From Pseudomonas sp. BGI-2 (GTDB lineage: Bacteria; Pseudomonadota; Gammaproteobacteria; Pseudomonadales; Pseudomonadaceae): DNA of 57,023 bases. Shown piece after piece: positions 34,689 to 43,853 of this stretch. Position 1 is the stretch's first letter; every line of letters begins with the position of its first letter. Location: positions 1 to 57,023 of the forward strand of contig NZ_SISB01000046.1 of the NCBI RefSeq assembly GCF_004310295.1. The letters are read 5' to 3'. The translations under genes and the position numbers were made by a program. The notes beneath the pieces were generated by a model that was not told the origin of the DNA, did no database searches, and worked only from the letters and a program-made list of their open reading frames with translations.

Positions 34689-35155
34689 GCCTTGGCCTCC
34701 TTAAGGTGAGTGGATGCCTGGCGGATGGCGGTCTTGATGCGGTTGTAGGTGCCGCAACGGCAAATATTGCCGACCATCGCCTCTTCGATCTGTTCGTCGC
34801 TGGGGTTGGGGTTGGTCTTGAGCAGCGCCGTCGCCGACATGATCTGCCCACCCTGGCAGAAACCGCATTGGGCCACGGCGGTGTCGAGCCAGGCTTGTTG
34901 CACGACTTGCCCAACCGGGTCGACGTGCAGGTTATCGATGGTGGTGACGTTCTGGCCGACCACCGAGCCAATCGGCGTGATGCAACTGCGCGCCGGAGCG
35001 CCCTCGATATGAATGGTGCACGCGCCACACAGGCCCATGCCGCAGCCGAACTTGGTGCCGTTGTAACCGGCCACGTCGCGGATGGCCCAGAGCAGCGGCA
35101 TGTCCTCGGTGACGTCGAGTTGATGGTCTTGACCATTGAGCTTCAGGGTAATCAT
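34685..35155 (-). CDS. 2Fe-2S subunit of the molybdenum hydroxylase (IorA type)
   Basis: 156 residues. The plant-ferredoxin-like cluster is CGMGLCGACTIHIEGAPARSC (Cys x4 Cys x2 Cys x11 Cys, about 38-58). The second, helical cluster is CGFCQGG (about 98) with CRCG (about 131). It passes electrons from the Mo centre. No Tat signal of its own, so it should be exported bound to the large subunit. ATG 35155 is the family start, though its ribosome-binding site is poor. First gene of the operon iorA-iorB-xdhC-mobA-like. Confidence 0.9.
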   Translation of the reverse strand: MITLKLNGQDHQLDVTEDMPLLWAIRDVAGYNGTKFGCGMGLCGACTIHIEGAPARSCITPIGSVVGQNVTTIDNLHVDPVGQVVQQAWLDTAVAQCGFCQGGQIMSATALLKTNPNPSDEQIEEAMVGNICRCGTYNRIKTAIRQASTHLKEAKA

Positions 35156-35350
35156 AGGCACGCCGCCATTTTTTCTAATTAATAGATTTGGGTTATGGGG
35201 TCGAGCAATCTGCCGCCAGGGGATGGCGGTTGGCATCACGCAGATCCGCTCAGGCTAATGAGGCTCTCTTAAAGCGAACGGCAACGTCTGCCTCGGCCTT
35301 TGATGGAGCAAATGAATGCATCGTTAGGGGGCTAAGTTAACCCAGCATTA

Positions 35351-35389
35351 ACAAAAAAGCCCTGCACAGTTGAAGGTGTGCAGGGCTTT
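35351..35389 (-). terminator. terminator of the kdsB-ptpA-murB operon
   Basis: AAAGCCCTGCACA (35356-35368) and TGTGCAGGGCTTT (35377-35389) form a 13-base stem, with an A-run at 35352-35358 giving six U's on the minus strand. Twenty-five bases after the murB stop. A 190-base gap then leads to the iorA start. Confidence 0.92.
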
Positions 35390-35413
35390 GAGATCAGTCA
35401 TTAAAGCGTAGCT

Positions 35414-36433
35414 TCAATACTGATTCGGCTCCATTTCCAGGTCGACTTTGAAACGTTCGCAAATGTCCTTCTGAATGTGCTGCGCCAGGTTCAGCAACTG
35501 GAGGCCGGTGGCGGTGCCGTAGTTGACCAGCACCAGCGCCTGCAACTTATGCACGCCGGCATCGCCGTCTCGAAAGCCTTTCCAGCCGGCACGCTCGATC
35601 AACCAGCCTGCCGCCAGTTTCATCTGCCCATCGGGTTGCGCGTAGGCCACCAGGTCCGGGTATTGGCTTTTCAGCTGCGCGACCAGCGCCGCCGGTACCA
35701 GAGGGTTCTTGAAAAAACTGCCCGCATTGCCGAGCACGGCCGGGTCCGGGAGCTTTTCGTTGCGAATGCTGCAGATTGCCTCACTGACATCGGTGGCGGT
35801 CGGATGATCGATGCCTTGCTCGGTCAGGCGCTGACGAACCGGACCGTATTCCAAGTGCAGGTGCGCGGCGCGATCCAGGTTGAAACGCACGCGCAGGATC
35901 AACCAGCGCCCCGGTTCCTGTTTGAACAGGCTGTCGCGATAAGCGAAGTTGCACTGCGCCAACGTGAAGTCGCGCAGCTCCCCGGTCTGGCGATCCAGCG
36001 CGGTGAGGCCGGCGAACACATCTTTGATCTCGACGCCATAGGCGCCAATGTTCTGCATCGGCGCCGCGCCGACCGTGCCGGGGATCAGGCTGAGGTTCTC
36101 CAGCCCCGACAACCCCTGCGCCAGGGTGTGTTGCACGAATGGATGCCAAGGCTCGCCGGCCTCGGCTTCGATCACCACCTTGCTGCCGTCATCGCTGAGG
36201 ATACGAATCCCGCGGGTGGCCATGCGCAGCACCAACGCCTGGATATCGGCGGTCAGCAACAAGTTGCTGCCGCCACCAATCACCAGCAATGGCACGTCAT
36301 GGGCCGACGCGTAAGCCAGGGCTTCACGCACATCGGCATCGCTGTGGGCCTCCACGAACAACCGGGCCTGGACATCGACACCAAACGTATTGAACGGCTT
36401 GAGCGAAACCCGAGTTTGAACCTGCAAACTCAT
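35414..36433 (-). CDS. murB: UDP-N-acetylmuramate dehydrogenase
   Basis: 339 residues, type I MurB. FAD-binding NTFGVDVQARLF (about 15) and IGGGSNLLLT (about 54), IPGTVGAAPMQNIGAYGVEI (about 119), and the C-terminal catalytic glutamate in MEPNQY-type ending. Reduces enolpyruvyl-UDP-GlcNAc in peptidoglycan precursor synthesis. Overlaps ptpA by four bases (ATGA). Confidence 0.94.
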   Translation of the reverse strand: MSLQVQTRVSLKPFNTFGVDVQARLFVEAHSDADVREALAYASAHDVPLLVIGGGSNLLLTADIQALVLRMATRGIRILSDDGSKVVIEAEAGEPWHPFVQHTLAQGLSGLENLSLIPGTVGAAPMQNIGAYGVEIKDVFAGLTALDRQTGELRDFTLAQCNFAYRDSLFKQEPGRWLILRVRFNLDRAAHLHLEYGPVRQRLTEQGIDHPTATDVSEAICSIRNEKLPDPAVLGNAGSFFKNPLVPAALVAQLKSQYPDLVAYAQPDGQMKLAAGWLIERAGWKGFRDGDAGVHKLQALVLVNYGTATGLQLLNLAQHIQKDICERFKVDLEMEPNQY

Positions 36434-36894
36434 AACCGTCCCTTCAATTCGATTACCAGCCGATCACTGGCGCGCTCGATCAGGTCCAGCACTTGCTCGA
36501 AGCCCTGGTCGCCGTCGTAATACGGGTCCGGCACTTCATCGATTTCCGAATCGTAGCGACGCAGGAACAGGTCCAGTTCGGCCTTGCCCTTGGCCGGTTG
36601 CAAGGCCTTGAGGTTGCGCAGATTGCTGTTGTCCATTGCCAGAATCAGGTCGTAGGTGGCGAAATCCGCACGGGTCACTTGCTGCGCGCGTTGGGCGGAG
36701 AGGTCGTAACCGCGCAGTTTGGCGGCGGCCTGGCTGCGTTTGTCCGGTGCCTTGCCGACATGCCAGTCACCGGTGCCGGCGGAGGCGACTTCGATTTGAT
36801 CGACCATGCCCGCTTCGCGCAATTTATGCCGCAGCACACCTTCGGCCGTCGGAGAACGGCAGATGTTGCCCAGGCATACGAACAGAACGCGCAT
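36430..36894 (-). CDS. ptpA: low molecular weight protein-tyrosine phosphatase
   Basis: 154 residues. The phosphate loop C7LGNICR13S at residues 7-14 and the general acid in DPYYDGD (about 125) are intact. Such phosphatases act on Tyr-phosphorylated proteins including capsule kinases, but the gene's fixed place between kdsB and murB in pseudomonads does not reveal its target. ATG 36894 shares a base with the kdsB stop. Confidence 0.92.
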   Translation of the reverse strand: MRVLFVCLGNICRSPTAEGVLRHKLREAGMVDQIEVASAGTGDWHVGKAPDKRSQAAAKLRGYDLSAQRAQQVTRADFATYDLILAMDNSNLRNLKALQPAKGKAELDLFLRRYDSEIDEVPDPYYDGDQGFEQVLDLIERASDRLVIELKGRL

Positions 36895-37658
36895 CAGGCC
36901 TCCAGCAGGCGACGAACGCGCTCGAGGTCTTCGACGGTGTCGACACCGGTGGGCGGTGCGATCAGCGCGTCGGCGACGTGAATCCGCACGCCGTGCCACA
37001 AGGCACGTAGCTGTTCCAGGGACTCGGTGTTTTCCAGCCAGCACGGGCCCCAGCTGACGAAGTCATGCAGGAAACCGGCGCGGTAGGCATAAATGCCGAT
37101 GTGGCGGCGATACGGCACGCCTTCCGGCAATTGCTCGCGGCTTTTGGCAAACGCGTCCCGGGCCCACGGCAATGTGGCGCGACTGAAGGTCAGCGCCAGG
37201 CCATTGAGGTCGCTGACGACCTTGACCACGTTGGGATTGAACAGGGTTTCCACGTCCTCGATCGGCTCGGCCAGGGTGGCCATGCGCGCTTCAGTGTGGG
37301 CGGCCAGGTTGGCCGCGACCTGATCAATCACGCTCGGCGGGATCAGCGGTTCGTCACCCTGGACGTTGACCACTATGGCGTCGGCGGCCAGGCCCAGCTT
37401 CTCGGCGACTTCAGCCAGACGATCAGTACCGGAATTGTGATCTTCGCGGGTCAGCACCACTTCGGCACCAAACGCCTTGCACGCCTCAACGATGCGCGGG
37501 TCGTCAGTGGCGACCACCACACGTTCGGCGCTGCTTTTGCACGCCTGTTCCCAGACGTGCTGGATCATCGGCTTGCCGGCGATCAGCAGCAGCGGTTTGC
37601 CCGGCAGACGGGTCGAGGCATAACGCGATGGAATGACAACGGTAAAGGCTGTGGTCAT
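36894..37658 (-). CDS. kdsB: 3-deoxy-manno-octulosonate cytidylyltransferase
   Basis: 254 residues. VIPSRYASTRLPGKPL (about 9-24) and VNVQGDEPLI (about 98) identify KdsB, which activates Kdo with CTP for lipopolysaccharide inner core. Overlaps the Trm112-like gene by four bases and ptpA by one. Confidence 0.95.
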   Translation of the reverse strand: MTTAFTVVIPSRYASTRLPGKPLLLIAGKPMIQHVWEQACKSSAERVVVATDDPRIVEACKAFGAEVVLTREDHNSGTDRLAEVAEKLGLAADAIVVNVQGDEPLIPPSVIDQVAANLAAHTEARMATLAEPIEDVETLFNPNVVKVVSDLNGLALTFSRATLPWARDAFAKSREQLPEGVPYRRHIGIYAYRAGFLHDFVSWGPCWLENTESLEQLRALWHGVRIHVADALIAPPTGVDTVEDLERVRRLLEA

Positions 37659-37840
37659 TTATCCAGACGCTCGTCGGTGGTCAGGGTGCGGGCTTCGGTT
37701 TCAAGCATCACCGGGATGCCGTCACGAATCGGGTAAGCCAGGCCGGCGCCTTTGCTGATCAGCTCGGTCTTGTCGGCGCTGAGCTTGAGCGGGCCTTTGG
37801 TGACCGGGCAAGCGAGGATATCGAGCAATTTGGTGTCCAT
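37655..37840 (-). CDS. Trm112 family protein
   Basis: 61 residues. Matches the YcaR/Trm112 zinc-ribbon-like family (LLDILACPVTKGPLKLS, AYPIRDGIPVML) but, as in many proteobacterial members, with one cysteine only, so zinc binding is unlikely. Usually found between lpxK and kdsB. Eukaryotic Trm112 activates methyltransferases; the bacterial role is not settled. ATG 37840 chosen over one two codons earlier. Confidence 0.88.
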   Translation of the reverse strand: MDTKLLDILACPVTKGPLKLSADKTELISKGAGLAYPIRDGIPVMLETEARTLTTDERLDK

Positions 37841-37865
37841 GAGCATTCCCTGGATTAGAACGGAG

Positions 37866-38876
37866 TTAAGGCAAAAGACGAGCCGGCAACAGGCGCATCA
37901 GCTGCGTATCGAACCAGGCCACGAAGGCCGGCGATGGCGCAGCATCGACCGCCAGGTACCACCAATCGTCGGCGGCGAAGGCACGGCACTTCACCGCGTC
38001 CTTTTCAGTCATCACCAACGGCAATGACGGTGTGAAATTCAAGGCCTGCACGCTGTACTCGGCGTGGTCGGCAAACGCATGCGGCACTGGCCGCCAGTGT
38101 AGCGTTTCGAGGGTCGTGAAGAAACGCTGCGGATTGCCGATCCCGGCCACGGCGTGCAGCGCCTGGCCTACGGGAAAATGGTCGAGGGGACGACGTTCAC
38201 CGCTTCGCAGGTTGACCAGTACGGTGGGTTGCAACTGAAAGGCAAAACCGTCTTCGCGATCATTGGCGGCACCGTTATACAACACCGCATCGACGCTTTG
38301 CAGGCGTTCGATTGGTTCGCGCAAAGGGCCGGCAGGCAGGCAACGTTTATTGCCCAAGCCTCGGGCGGCGTCGATCAACACCAGTTCCAGGTCTCGCGCC
38401 AAGCGGTAATGCTGCATGCCGTCATCGGACAGGATCAGGTCCAGCGGCTCACTCGCCAATAGCGCTTTAACGGCGCTGCTGCGATCCGGATCGATCATCA
38501 ACGGCACGCCGGAGCGCTGGACAATCAACAGCGGTTCGTCACCGGCAATCTCGGCGCTCTGATCGGCCTCGACGCGCCACGGCAATTGCGGCGGTTTGGC
38601 GCCGTAACCCCGACTGACCACGCCGACCCGCAAGCCGCTACGCTGGCAATGCTGGATCATCCACAGAATCAGCGGTGTCTTGCCGGTGCCGCCGACGGTG
38701 ATGTTGCCGACCACAATCAGCGGCACGGGCGGCTGATAGATCTCACCCTCGCCCGCCAGAAAACGCTTGCGCTTGTTCATCACCACGCGCCGATACAGCC
38801 ACTCCAGTGGCTGCAACAGTTTCAGGGCCGGATGACCCTGGTACCACGCGGCGAGTAACCGATCGGACATGGCCAT
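37866..38876 (-). CDS. lpxK: tetraacyldisaccharide 4'-kinase
   Basis: 336 residues. P-loop NITVGGTGKTPLI (about 58-70), then SRGYGAK (about 89) and DDGMQHYRL (about 151). Adds the 4'-phosphate of lipid A at the inner membrane; a short hydrophobic N-terminal helix is present. Shares one base with the exbD stop; 25 bases upstream of the Trm112 gene. Confidence 0.94.
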   Translation of the reverse strand: MAMSDRLLAAWYQGHPALKLLQPLEWLYRRVVMNKRKRFLAGEGEIYQPPVPLIVVGNITVGGTGKTPLILWMIQHCQRSGLRVGVVSRGYGAKPPQLPWRVEADQSAEIAGDEPLLIVQRSGVPLMIDPDRSSAVKALLASEPLDLILSDDGMQHYRLARDLELVLIDAARGLGNKRCLPAGPLREPIERLQSVDAVLYNGAANDREDGFAFQLQPTVLVNLRSGERRPLDHFPVGQALHAVAGIGNPQRFFTTLETLHWRPVPHAFADHAEYSVQALNFTPSLPLVMTEKDAVKCRAFAADDWWYLAVDAAPSPAFVAWFDTQLMRLLPARLLP

Positions 38877-39307
38877 CAGGGCGCGGTCGGCGCCGCTTCG
38901 ACCGTGGTCATGCGCAAGTGGCTGAAACCCAGCTTGCCGGCGGCGTCCATGGCGGTGACGACGGATTGATGCTGGGTCTTGCCATCAGCGCTGATGGACA
39001 GCGGCAGGCTGGTGTCGCCGTTGGATTCTTTCTGCAACGCCTCCATCAGGCTGGCCAGGTCGTTCTTCGGCAACAATTGATTGTTCACCGAAAACGCGCC
39101 TTCGGCACTGATGGCCACGTCCAGGTGTTTGACTTGCTGGTCTTCGGCAGGCGAACCGCTGACCGCTTCCGGCAGATCGACGCGCAACTGGGTTTCACGG
39201 GTAAATGTAGTGGTGACCACGAAAAACAGCAGCAGGATAAACACCACGTCGATCAGCGACGCGAGGTTGATGTCTACCGTTTCCCGCGGTTTTCGGCGGA
39301 ATTTCAC
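38876..39307 (-). CDS. exbD: ExbD/TolR family biopolymer transport protein
   Basis: 143 residues. A single membrane helix at about 14-34 (NLASLIDVVFILLLFFVVTTT) with the proton-path aspartate in LIDVVF, then a periplasmic domain. GTG start at 39307 overlaps the exbB stop. It is the ExbBD-like pair fixed beside lpxK in pseudomonads, distinct from the tonB-linked and tol sets; the energised partner is unknown. Confidence 0.9.
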   Translation of the reverse strand: MKFRRKPRETVDINLASLIDVVFILLLFFVVTTTFTRETQLRVDLPEAVSGSPAEDQQVKHLDVAISAEGAFSVNNQLLPKNDLASLMEALQKESNGDTSLPLSISADGKTQHQSVVTAMDAAGKLGFSHLRMTTVEAAPTAP

Positions 39308-39939
39308 GCTTTGCCCTCGGCCAGGTCCACATCACGGTCGCCCTGCACCACTTCGACCAGTTTGATCGCTTCCTGCTCCATGCCTACTACCAGCTCATCG
39401 ATCCGGCGTTGCAGGAATCGGTGAAAAAACACCGCCGGGATACCGACCATCAGGCCGGCGGCCGTGGTGATCAGCGCCTTGGAGATACCGCCTGCCAGCA
39501 CGGCGGCATTGGTGCCCATGCCCGTGCCCATGAACGCGCTGAAAATATCGATCATGCCCAACACCGTCCCCAGCAAGCCCAGCAATGGGGCCATGGCGGC
39601 GATGGTGCCCAGCGCATTGATGTAGCGTTCGAGCTCGTGAATCACCCGCGCGGCGGCTTCTTCAATGCACTCTTTCATGATCTCGCGACCATGCTTGGAG
39701 TTGGCCAGGCCCGCCGCAAGGATTTCGCCCAACGGTGAGTTGGCGCGCAGTTCCTTGAGTTTTTCTTTATTGAGCTGTTTGTCCTTGATCCACACCCAGA
39801 CCTGCCCGAGCAGATGCTCCGGGGTCACACGGCTGGCTCGCAGGGTCCAGAGACGCTCGGCGACGATCGCCATGGCCGCGATGGAACTCAAAATGATCGG
39901 CAGCATCATCCAGCCGCCGGATTTGACCAATTCCCACAC
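39304..39939 (-). CDS. exbB: MotA/TolQ/ExbB proton channel family protein
   Basis: 211 residues, three membrane helices (about 10-30, 110-135, 160-185), with the conserved GLLGTVLGMIDIF near residue 137. Start at GTG 39939 (WELVKSGGWMMLP), with GAGGGG upstream; the much longer open frame upstream is not family-like. Forms the motor with ExbD. Ninety-eight bases after comEC's stop. Confidence 0.9.
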   Translation of the reverse strand: MWELVKSGGWMMLPIILSSIAAMAIVAERLWTLRASRVTPEHLLGQVWVWIKDKQLNKEKLKELRANSPLGEILAAGLANSKHGREIMKECIEEAAARVIHELERYINALGTIAAMAPLLGLLGTVLGMIDIFSAFMGTGMGTNAAVLAGGISKALITTAAGLMVGIPAVFFHRFLQRRIDELVVGMEQEAIKLVEVVQGDRDVDLAEGKA

Positions 39940-40037
39940 AGTGACAGTCCCCTCGAAAAAGTGCGCCACTCTAACATAGGGGCTGGATGCACCGAAGACT
40001 GTGATGTCGCATCCGGTCGGGCTTTCATAACTCGCGG

Positions 40038-42272
40038 TTATGGGTCGGGCGGTGGCGGATCGCGCCAGAAACGCCGTTCCAGACGCATCGTCCACGGCGG
40101 CTTGAAGCGTCCCAGTTGCAGACGAATGGCGCCGTGCGCGGCGCTGTCGTAGATCGCCATGCCGCGCTTTTGATAGCGCGCCATGACCGTGGGATGCGGG
40201 TGACCAAAGGAATTGCCCTGGCCACGGGAAATCAGTACAGCCTTGGGTTGTAACGTGGCGAGCAATGCCATCGAAGAAGAACTGCGGCTGCCGTGGTGCG
40301 GCGATTGCAGCCAGTCGGTCGACACGGCGAGCGGACTGTCGAGCAGCGCCCGTTCGGCAGCGGCATCAATGTCACCGGTCAACAACAATCGCTCGCCATT
40401 GGCTTCGATCTGCAAGACACAGGATTTTTGATTGCTGTCGTGGCCGGATGTCCATTGCCAGAGCTGGAAGTTCACACCGTCCCAGGTCCATTGCTGGCCG
40501 CTTTCACAGCCCCCCGCTCGCAATTCGGCGGGCAGCGCCTCGGGATCGCCGCTCAGGACCCGCGTCACCGGCAATCCATTGGCAACCGCTCGTGCACCGC
40601 CGGCGTGATCGGCATCGGCGTGGCTGATGAGCATCAGGTCGATCCCGGTCACGCCCAGTTTGCGCAATGCCGGCAGCACCACCCGCTCGCCGAGGTCGAA
40701 ATCACCGAAACGCGGCCCGGTGTCATATAACAACGTGTGATGGCGGGTGCGCACGAGGAGGGCCAGGCCTTGACCGACATCCAGCTGCCAGACTTCGGCG
40801 ATGCCTTCGGGAAGCAGTGGGCGAGGTGGAAAAACCAGCAGCAGCAACAGCGGCCAACCCAACGGGCGCAACGGCACACCTTTAGGCAGTAATAGAAGAA
40901 AGGCACCCAGCATGCCGAGCGCCCAAATCCACAGCGGCACCGCGACCGGCACCCAGGCGGGCAATTGCCCGGCCATTAATGCCAGCCCCTTGAACAGCAG
41001 GTTGACCAGACCACCCGCCAACCACAGCAATCCCTCACCCACATAAGGGACGGGCAACAACAAGGTCCCGAGCAAGGCTGGCGGCAATACCACCAGACTG
41101 ACCCAAGGCACCGCCAGCAAATTGGCCACGGGCCCGCTGACGCTGATCGGCAACCCAAGTATCAACAGCAACGGGCACAAACCGATCGCGATCAGCCATT
41201 GCGCACGGGTCCAGGTTTGCCACCAGCGCCAAGGGCCCAGCCGTCCACCGAAGGTAAAAATCAATACTGCCACCGCCGCGAAGGACAACCAGAACCCCGG
41301 CTGCAAGCTCGCCAGCGGGTCGAGCAGTAAAACGCCGTTGAGCGCCAGCAACAGCGGCCACCAGGCACCGAGGTGACGAAACCGCAGCCGCCACAACAAC
41401 ACCAGCCCGATCATCACGCAGGCCCGCCGCACCGGCACCTCGAAACCGGCCAGCAGTCCGTACCCCAGCGCCGCAGCAAACGCCAGTCCGCACGCCCATG
41501 GCAGCCAGGGCAAACGGCTTGGCCACAGACCATAGCGGGCCAGCCCGGCGATCAGCAGATACACCAGCCCCGCCAGCAGCCCGATGTGCTGCCCGGAAAT
41601 CACCAGCAGATGCACGGTGCCAGTGTCTTGCAGTACCTGCCAATCCTCGCGACTCAGCCCGGCGCCGTCGCCCAAAACCAATGCCGTCAGCGCTCCCGTC
41701 CGGCCCTGAGCATCTACCGCCTGCAACCGTTGGCGAATGTTGTCGCGCCAGGCCCATTGGGCGGCGGCAAGCCGCTGCCCATCCTTGACCGTCCCGGTAG
41801 CGCCAATACGTTGGGCCAGCAGCCAAGCGTCGTAGTCAAATGCATGCGGATTGAGCAGCCCGGCGGGACGTTTCAATTTGACCGCCAAGCGCCACCGTTC
41901 GCCACTGTTGACGGGAGGCCCGTCATACCAGGCGAGACGCAGATGTCGGGGCAGCCGGGTGCTGCGGGACTGACTGTCCGTCAATTCGAAGCGCACGACA
42001 CCTTCGGCATTCTGCGGCAGCCCCGTCACCCGACCTTCGACCCAACGAGTTTCGCCATCGAGCTTCAGCGGCAGGCGATCATCCAGCGCCCACTGCGCAC
42101 TCGCGCATGCCCAACTGAAGCCGAACAGGAAAAACGCCAACGGACAGGTTCGAAACGGCAGCAGCATCAAACCCACAACAGGCAGCAACATCCATAACCA
42201 GACCGGCGGTAAAACCGGTAAAAAACGCAGGGCCAGCAGACCCAACGCCAGCGCCATCATCCCTGTGCGCAT
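40038..42272 (-). CDS. comEC: DNA internalization competence protein ComEC/Rec2
   Basis: 744 residues, full length. N-terminal membrane segments, a DUF4131/OB region (about 60-150), the competence transmembrane domain (about 200-480, LLVISGQHIGLLAGLVYLL), then a metallo-beta-lactamase domain with SHADADHAGG (about 558) and a terminal SPHHGSRSSSS motif. It would move single-stranded DNA across the inner membrane during transformation. No other competence gene is in the window, but type IV pilus genes such as pilZ exist in the genome. No frameshift, so it is maintained. Confidence 0.92.
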   Translation of the reverse strand: MRTGMMALALGLLALRFLPVLPPVWLWMLLPVVGLMLLPFRTCPLAFFLFGFSWACASAQWALDDRLPLKLDGETRWVEGRVTGLPQNAEGVVRFELTDSQSRSTRLPRHLRLAWYDGPPVNSGERWRLAVKLKRPAGLLNPHAFDYDAWLLAQRIGATGTVKDGQRLAAAQWAWRDNIRQRLQAVDAQGRTGALTALVLGDGAGLSREDWQVLQDTGTVHLLVISGQHIGLLAGLVYLLIAGLARYGLWPSRLPWLPWACGLAFAAALGYGLLAGFEVPVRRACVMIGLVLLWRLRFRHLGAWWPLLLALNGVLLLDPLASLQPGFWLSFAAVAVLIFTFGGRLGPWRWWQTWTRAQWLIAIGLCPLLLILGLPISVSGPVANLLAVPWVSLVVLPPALLGTLLLPVPYVGEGLLWLAGGLVNLLFKGLALMAGQLPAWVPVAVPLWIWALGMLGAFLLLLPKGVPLRPLGWPLLLLLVFPPRPLLPEGIAEVWQLDVGQGLALLVRTRHHTLLYDTGPRFGDFDLGERVVLPALRKLGVTGIDLMLISHADADHAGGARAVANGLPVTRVLSGDPEALPAELRAGGCESGQQWTWDGVNFQLWQWTSGHDSNQKSCVLQIEANGERLLLTGDIDAAAERALLDSPLAVSTDWLQSPHHGSRSSSSMALLATLQPKAVLISRGQGNSFGHPHPTVMARYQKRGMAIYDSAAHGAIRLQLGRFKPPWTMRLERRFWRDPPPPDP

Positions 42273-42407
42273 ACGCCCGTCCTTGAGAGTCCCACCCTAG
42301 GCATAGCTGGCCGACCGCACGTGCACGGTTATTAATTGTCACAAAGTCTGAATGGGCGGTTCATAGAATCCAGACATACTTGCCGCCTTAACCGACCGAG
42401 AAGCCTT

Positions 42408-42926
42408 ATGCCCCGGCGCTTATTCAAACGTTACATGCCAGACCCGACCAGCATCAGGGAACACAAATCCTTACGCTTTCTCGGCACCCTGCTGCATGAC
42501 CCGAACCTCTGGCACCTCAACCGTCACTCGGTCGCCCGGGCCATGGCGGTGGGTCTGTTCGCGGCCTTCCTGCCCATTCCGTTGCAGATGCTGGTCGCGG
42601 CCATCCTTGCGATCGTGGTGCGGGGCAACATGCCCATTGCCGTCAGCCTGGTCTGGCTGACCAACCCGATCACCATGCCTGCGGTGTTCTTCTGCACCTA
42701 TCAGACGGGCGCGTGGTTGATGGATGTACCGGCCAGGCATTTGCCGGACGAGCTGACCTGGGAATGGATCAGCGGCGAGCTGTCTACGTTGTGGCAGCCG
42801 TTTTTGTTGGGGTCAGTGGTGATGGGGCTGGTGCTGGGTGCCCTTGCCTATTGCCTAGTGATGATGTATTGGCGCTGGTGGGTCAGCCGGCAGTGGAAGC
42901 GGCGTAAGCAACGCCGGATGCAGTAA
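42408..42926 (+). CDS. DUF2062 domain-containing membrane protein
   Basis: 172 residues. RHSVARAMAVGLFAAFLPIPLQM (about 40-62) and WLTNPITMPAVFFCTY (about 84-99) are the DUF2062 hallmarks, with three hydrophobic helices. Function unknown. The basic C-terminus (RRKQRRMQ) should be cytoplasmic. ATG 42408 chosen from the family N-terminus MPRRLFKRYMPDP. Divergent from comEC, ends at a strong terminator. Confidence 0.88.
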   Translation: MPRRLFKRYMPDPTSIREHKSLRFLGTLLHDPNLWHLNRHSVARAMAVGLFAAFLPIPLQMLVAAILAIVVRGNMPIAVSLVWLTNPITMPAVFFCTYQTGAWLMDVPARHLPDELTWEWISGELSTLWQPFLLGSVVMGLVLGALAYCLVMMYWRWWVSRQWKRRKQRRMQ

Positions 42927-42930
42927 ATGC

Positions 42931-42963
42931 AAAACGGCCTCCATTTTGGAGGCCGTTTTTTTG
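42931..42963 (+). terminator. terminator after the DUF2062 gene
   Basis: AAAACGGCCTCCA pairs with TGGAGGCCGTTTT, followed by TTT. Five bases after the stop codon. Confidence 0.92.
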
Positions 42964-42981
42964 TGGTGTTTGGGCTGACCC

Positions 42982-43055
42982 CTTCGCGGGTAAGCCTCGC
43001 TCCTACAGGGATCTGTGTCACCAATCCACTGTAGGAGCGAGGCTTGCCCGCGAAG
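42982..43055. repeat. REP pair, second family
   Basis: CTTCGCGGGTAAGCCTCGCT at 42982 and its inverted copy ending at 43055, with a 21-base centre. One C-to-T change in the left arm breaks a stem pair. Confidence 0.85.
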
Positions 43056-43073
43056 AAGGCGACTCGGTCTTTC

Positions 43074-43853
43074 TTAGGTACGCATCCCGCGCCCACTCAC
43101 CAGCAACCGCGCGCAGCCGATGTACAACACAACAGTCGCCACCAGCATGAAGGTAATCGCCACGCTGATCTTGATGTCCGAAACGCCAAGAATGCCGTAA
43201 CGGAAGGCGTTGACCATGTGCAGCACCGGGTTCGCCAGAGACACGGTCTGCCAGAACGGCGGCAGCAAGCTGATCGAGTAGAACACACCGCCCAGGTACG
43301 TCAGCGGTGTCAGCACGAAGGTCGGGATGATCGAGATGTCATCGAAGTTGCGTGCAAACACGGCGTTGATGAAGCCCAGCAGTGAGAAGATCGTCGCCGT
43401 CAGCACCACCACCAGAATGGTCACGCCCAGGTGATGCACCTGCAGATCGGTGAAGAACAGCGACAGCAGCGTCACGATGACCCCGACCATCAAGCCGCGC
43501 AGCACACCGCCCAAGGTGTAACCGATCAGAATCGTATGCGGCGATACCGGCGACACCATCAATTCCTCGATGGAGCGCTGGAACTTGCTGCCGAAGAAAC
43601 TCGACACCACGTTGCCGTAAGAGTTGGTGATCACCGACATCATGATCAGCCCCGGCACGATGTACTCCATGTAGGTGAAACCACCCATGTCACCGATCTG
43701 CCGACCAATCAGATTGCCGAAGATCACGAAGTACAGAACCATGGTGATTGCCGGCGGCAGCAGCGTCTGCGGCCAGATCCGGGTAAAGCGTTTGACCTCT
43801 CGGTAAACGATGGTATTGAGGGCAACGAGGTTGGGTTGCAGCTCGGAACTCAT
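43074..43853 (-). CDS. ABC-2 type transporter permease
   Basis: 259 residues, about six hydrophobic helices, ABC2_membrane family. The stretch FGSKFQRSIEELMVSPVSP (around 90-108) is typical of this small exporter group, which in E. coli is represented by YadH. It exports an unknown substrate with the ATPase encoded just upstream (ATGA overlap). Equivalent to the PA2811/PA2812 pair of P. aeruginosa, judged from gene order. Confidence 0.88.
   Translation of the reverse strand: MSSELQPNLVALNTIVYREVKRFTRIWPQTLLPPAITMVLYFVIFGNLIGRQIGDMGGFTYMEYIVPGLIMMSVITNSYGNVVSSFFGSKFQRSIEELMVSPVSPHTILIGYTLGGVLRGLMVGVIVTLLSLFFTDLQVHHLGVTILVVVLTATIFSLLGFINAVFARNFDDISIIPTFVLTPLTYLGGVFYSISLLPPFWQTVSLANPVLHMVNAFRYGILGVSDIKISVAITFMLVATVVLYIGCARLLVSGRGMRT

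Noticed and set aside
40038..42272. Evidence of natural competence
   Set aside because: ComEC alone is conserved in most pseudomonads and no other uptake gene is in the window; an intact gene does not prove transformation.
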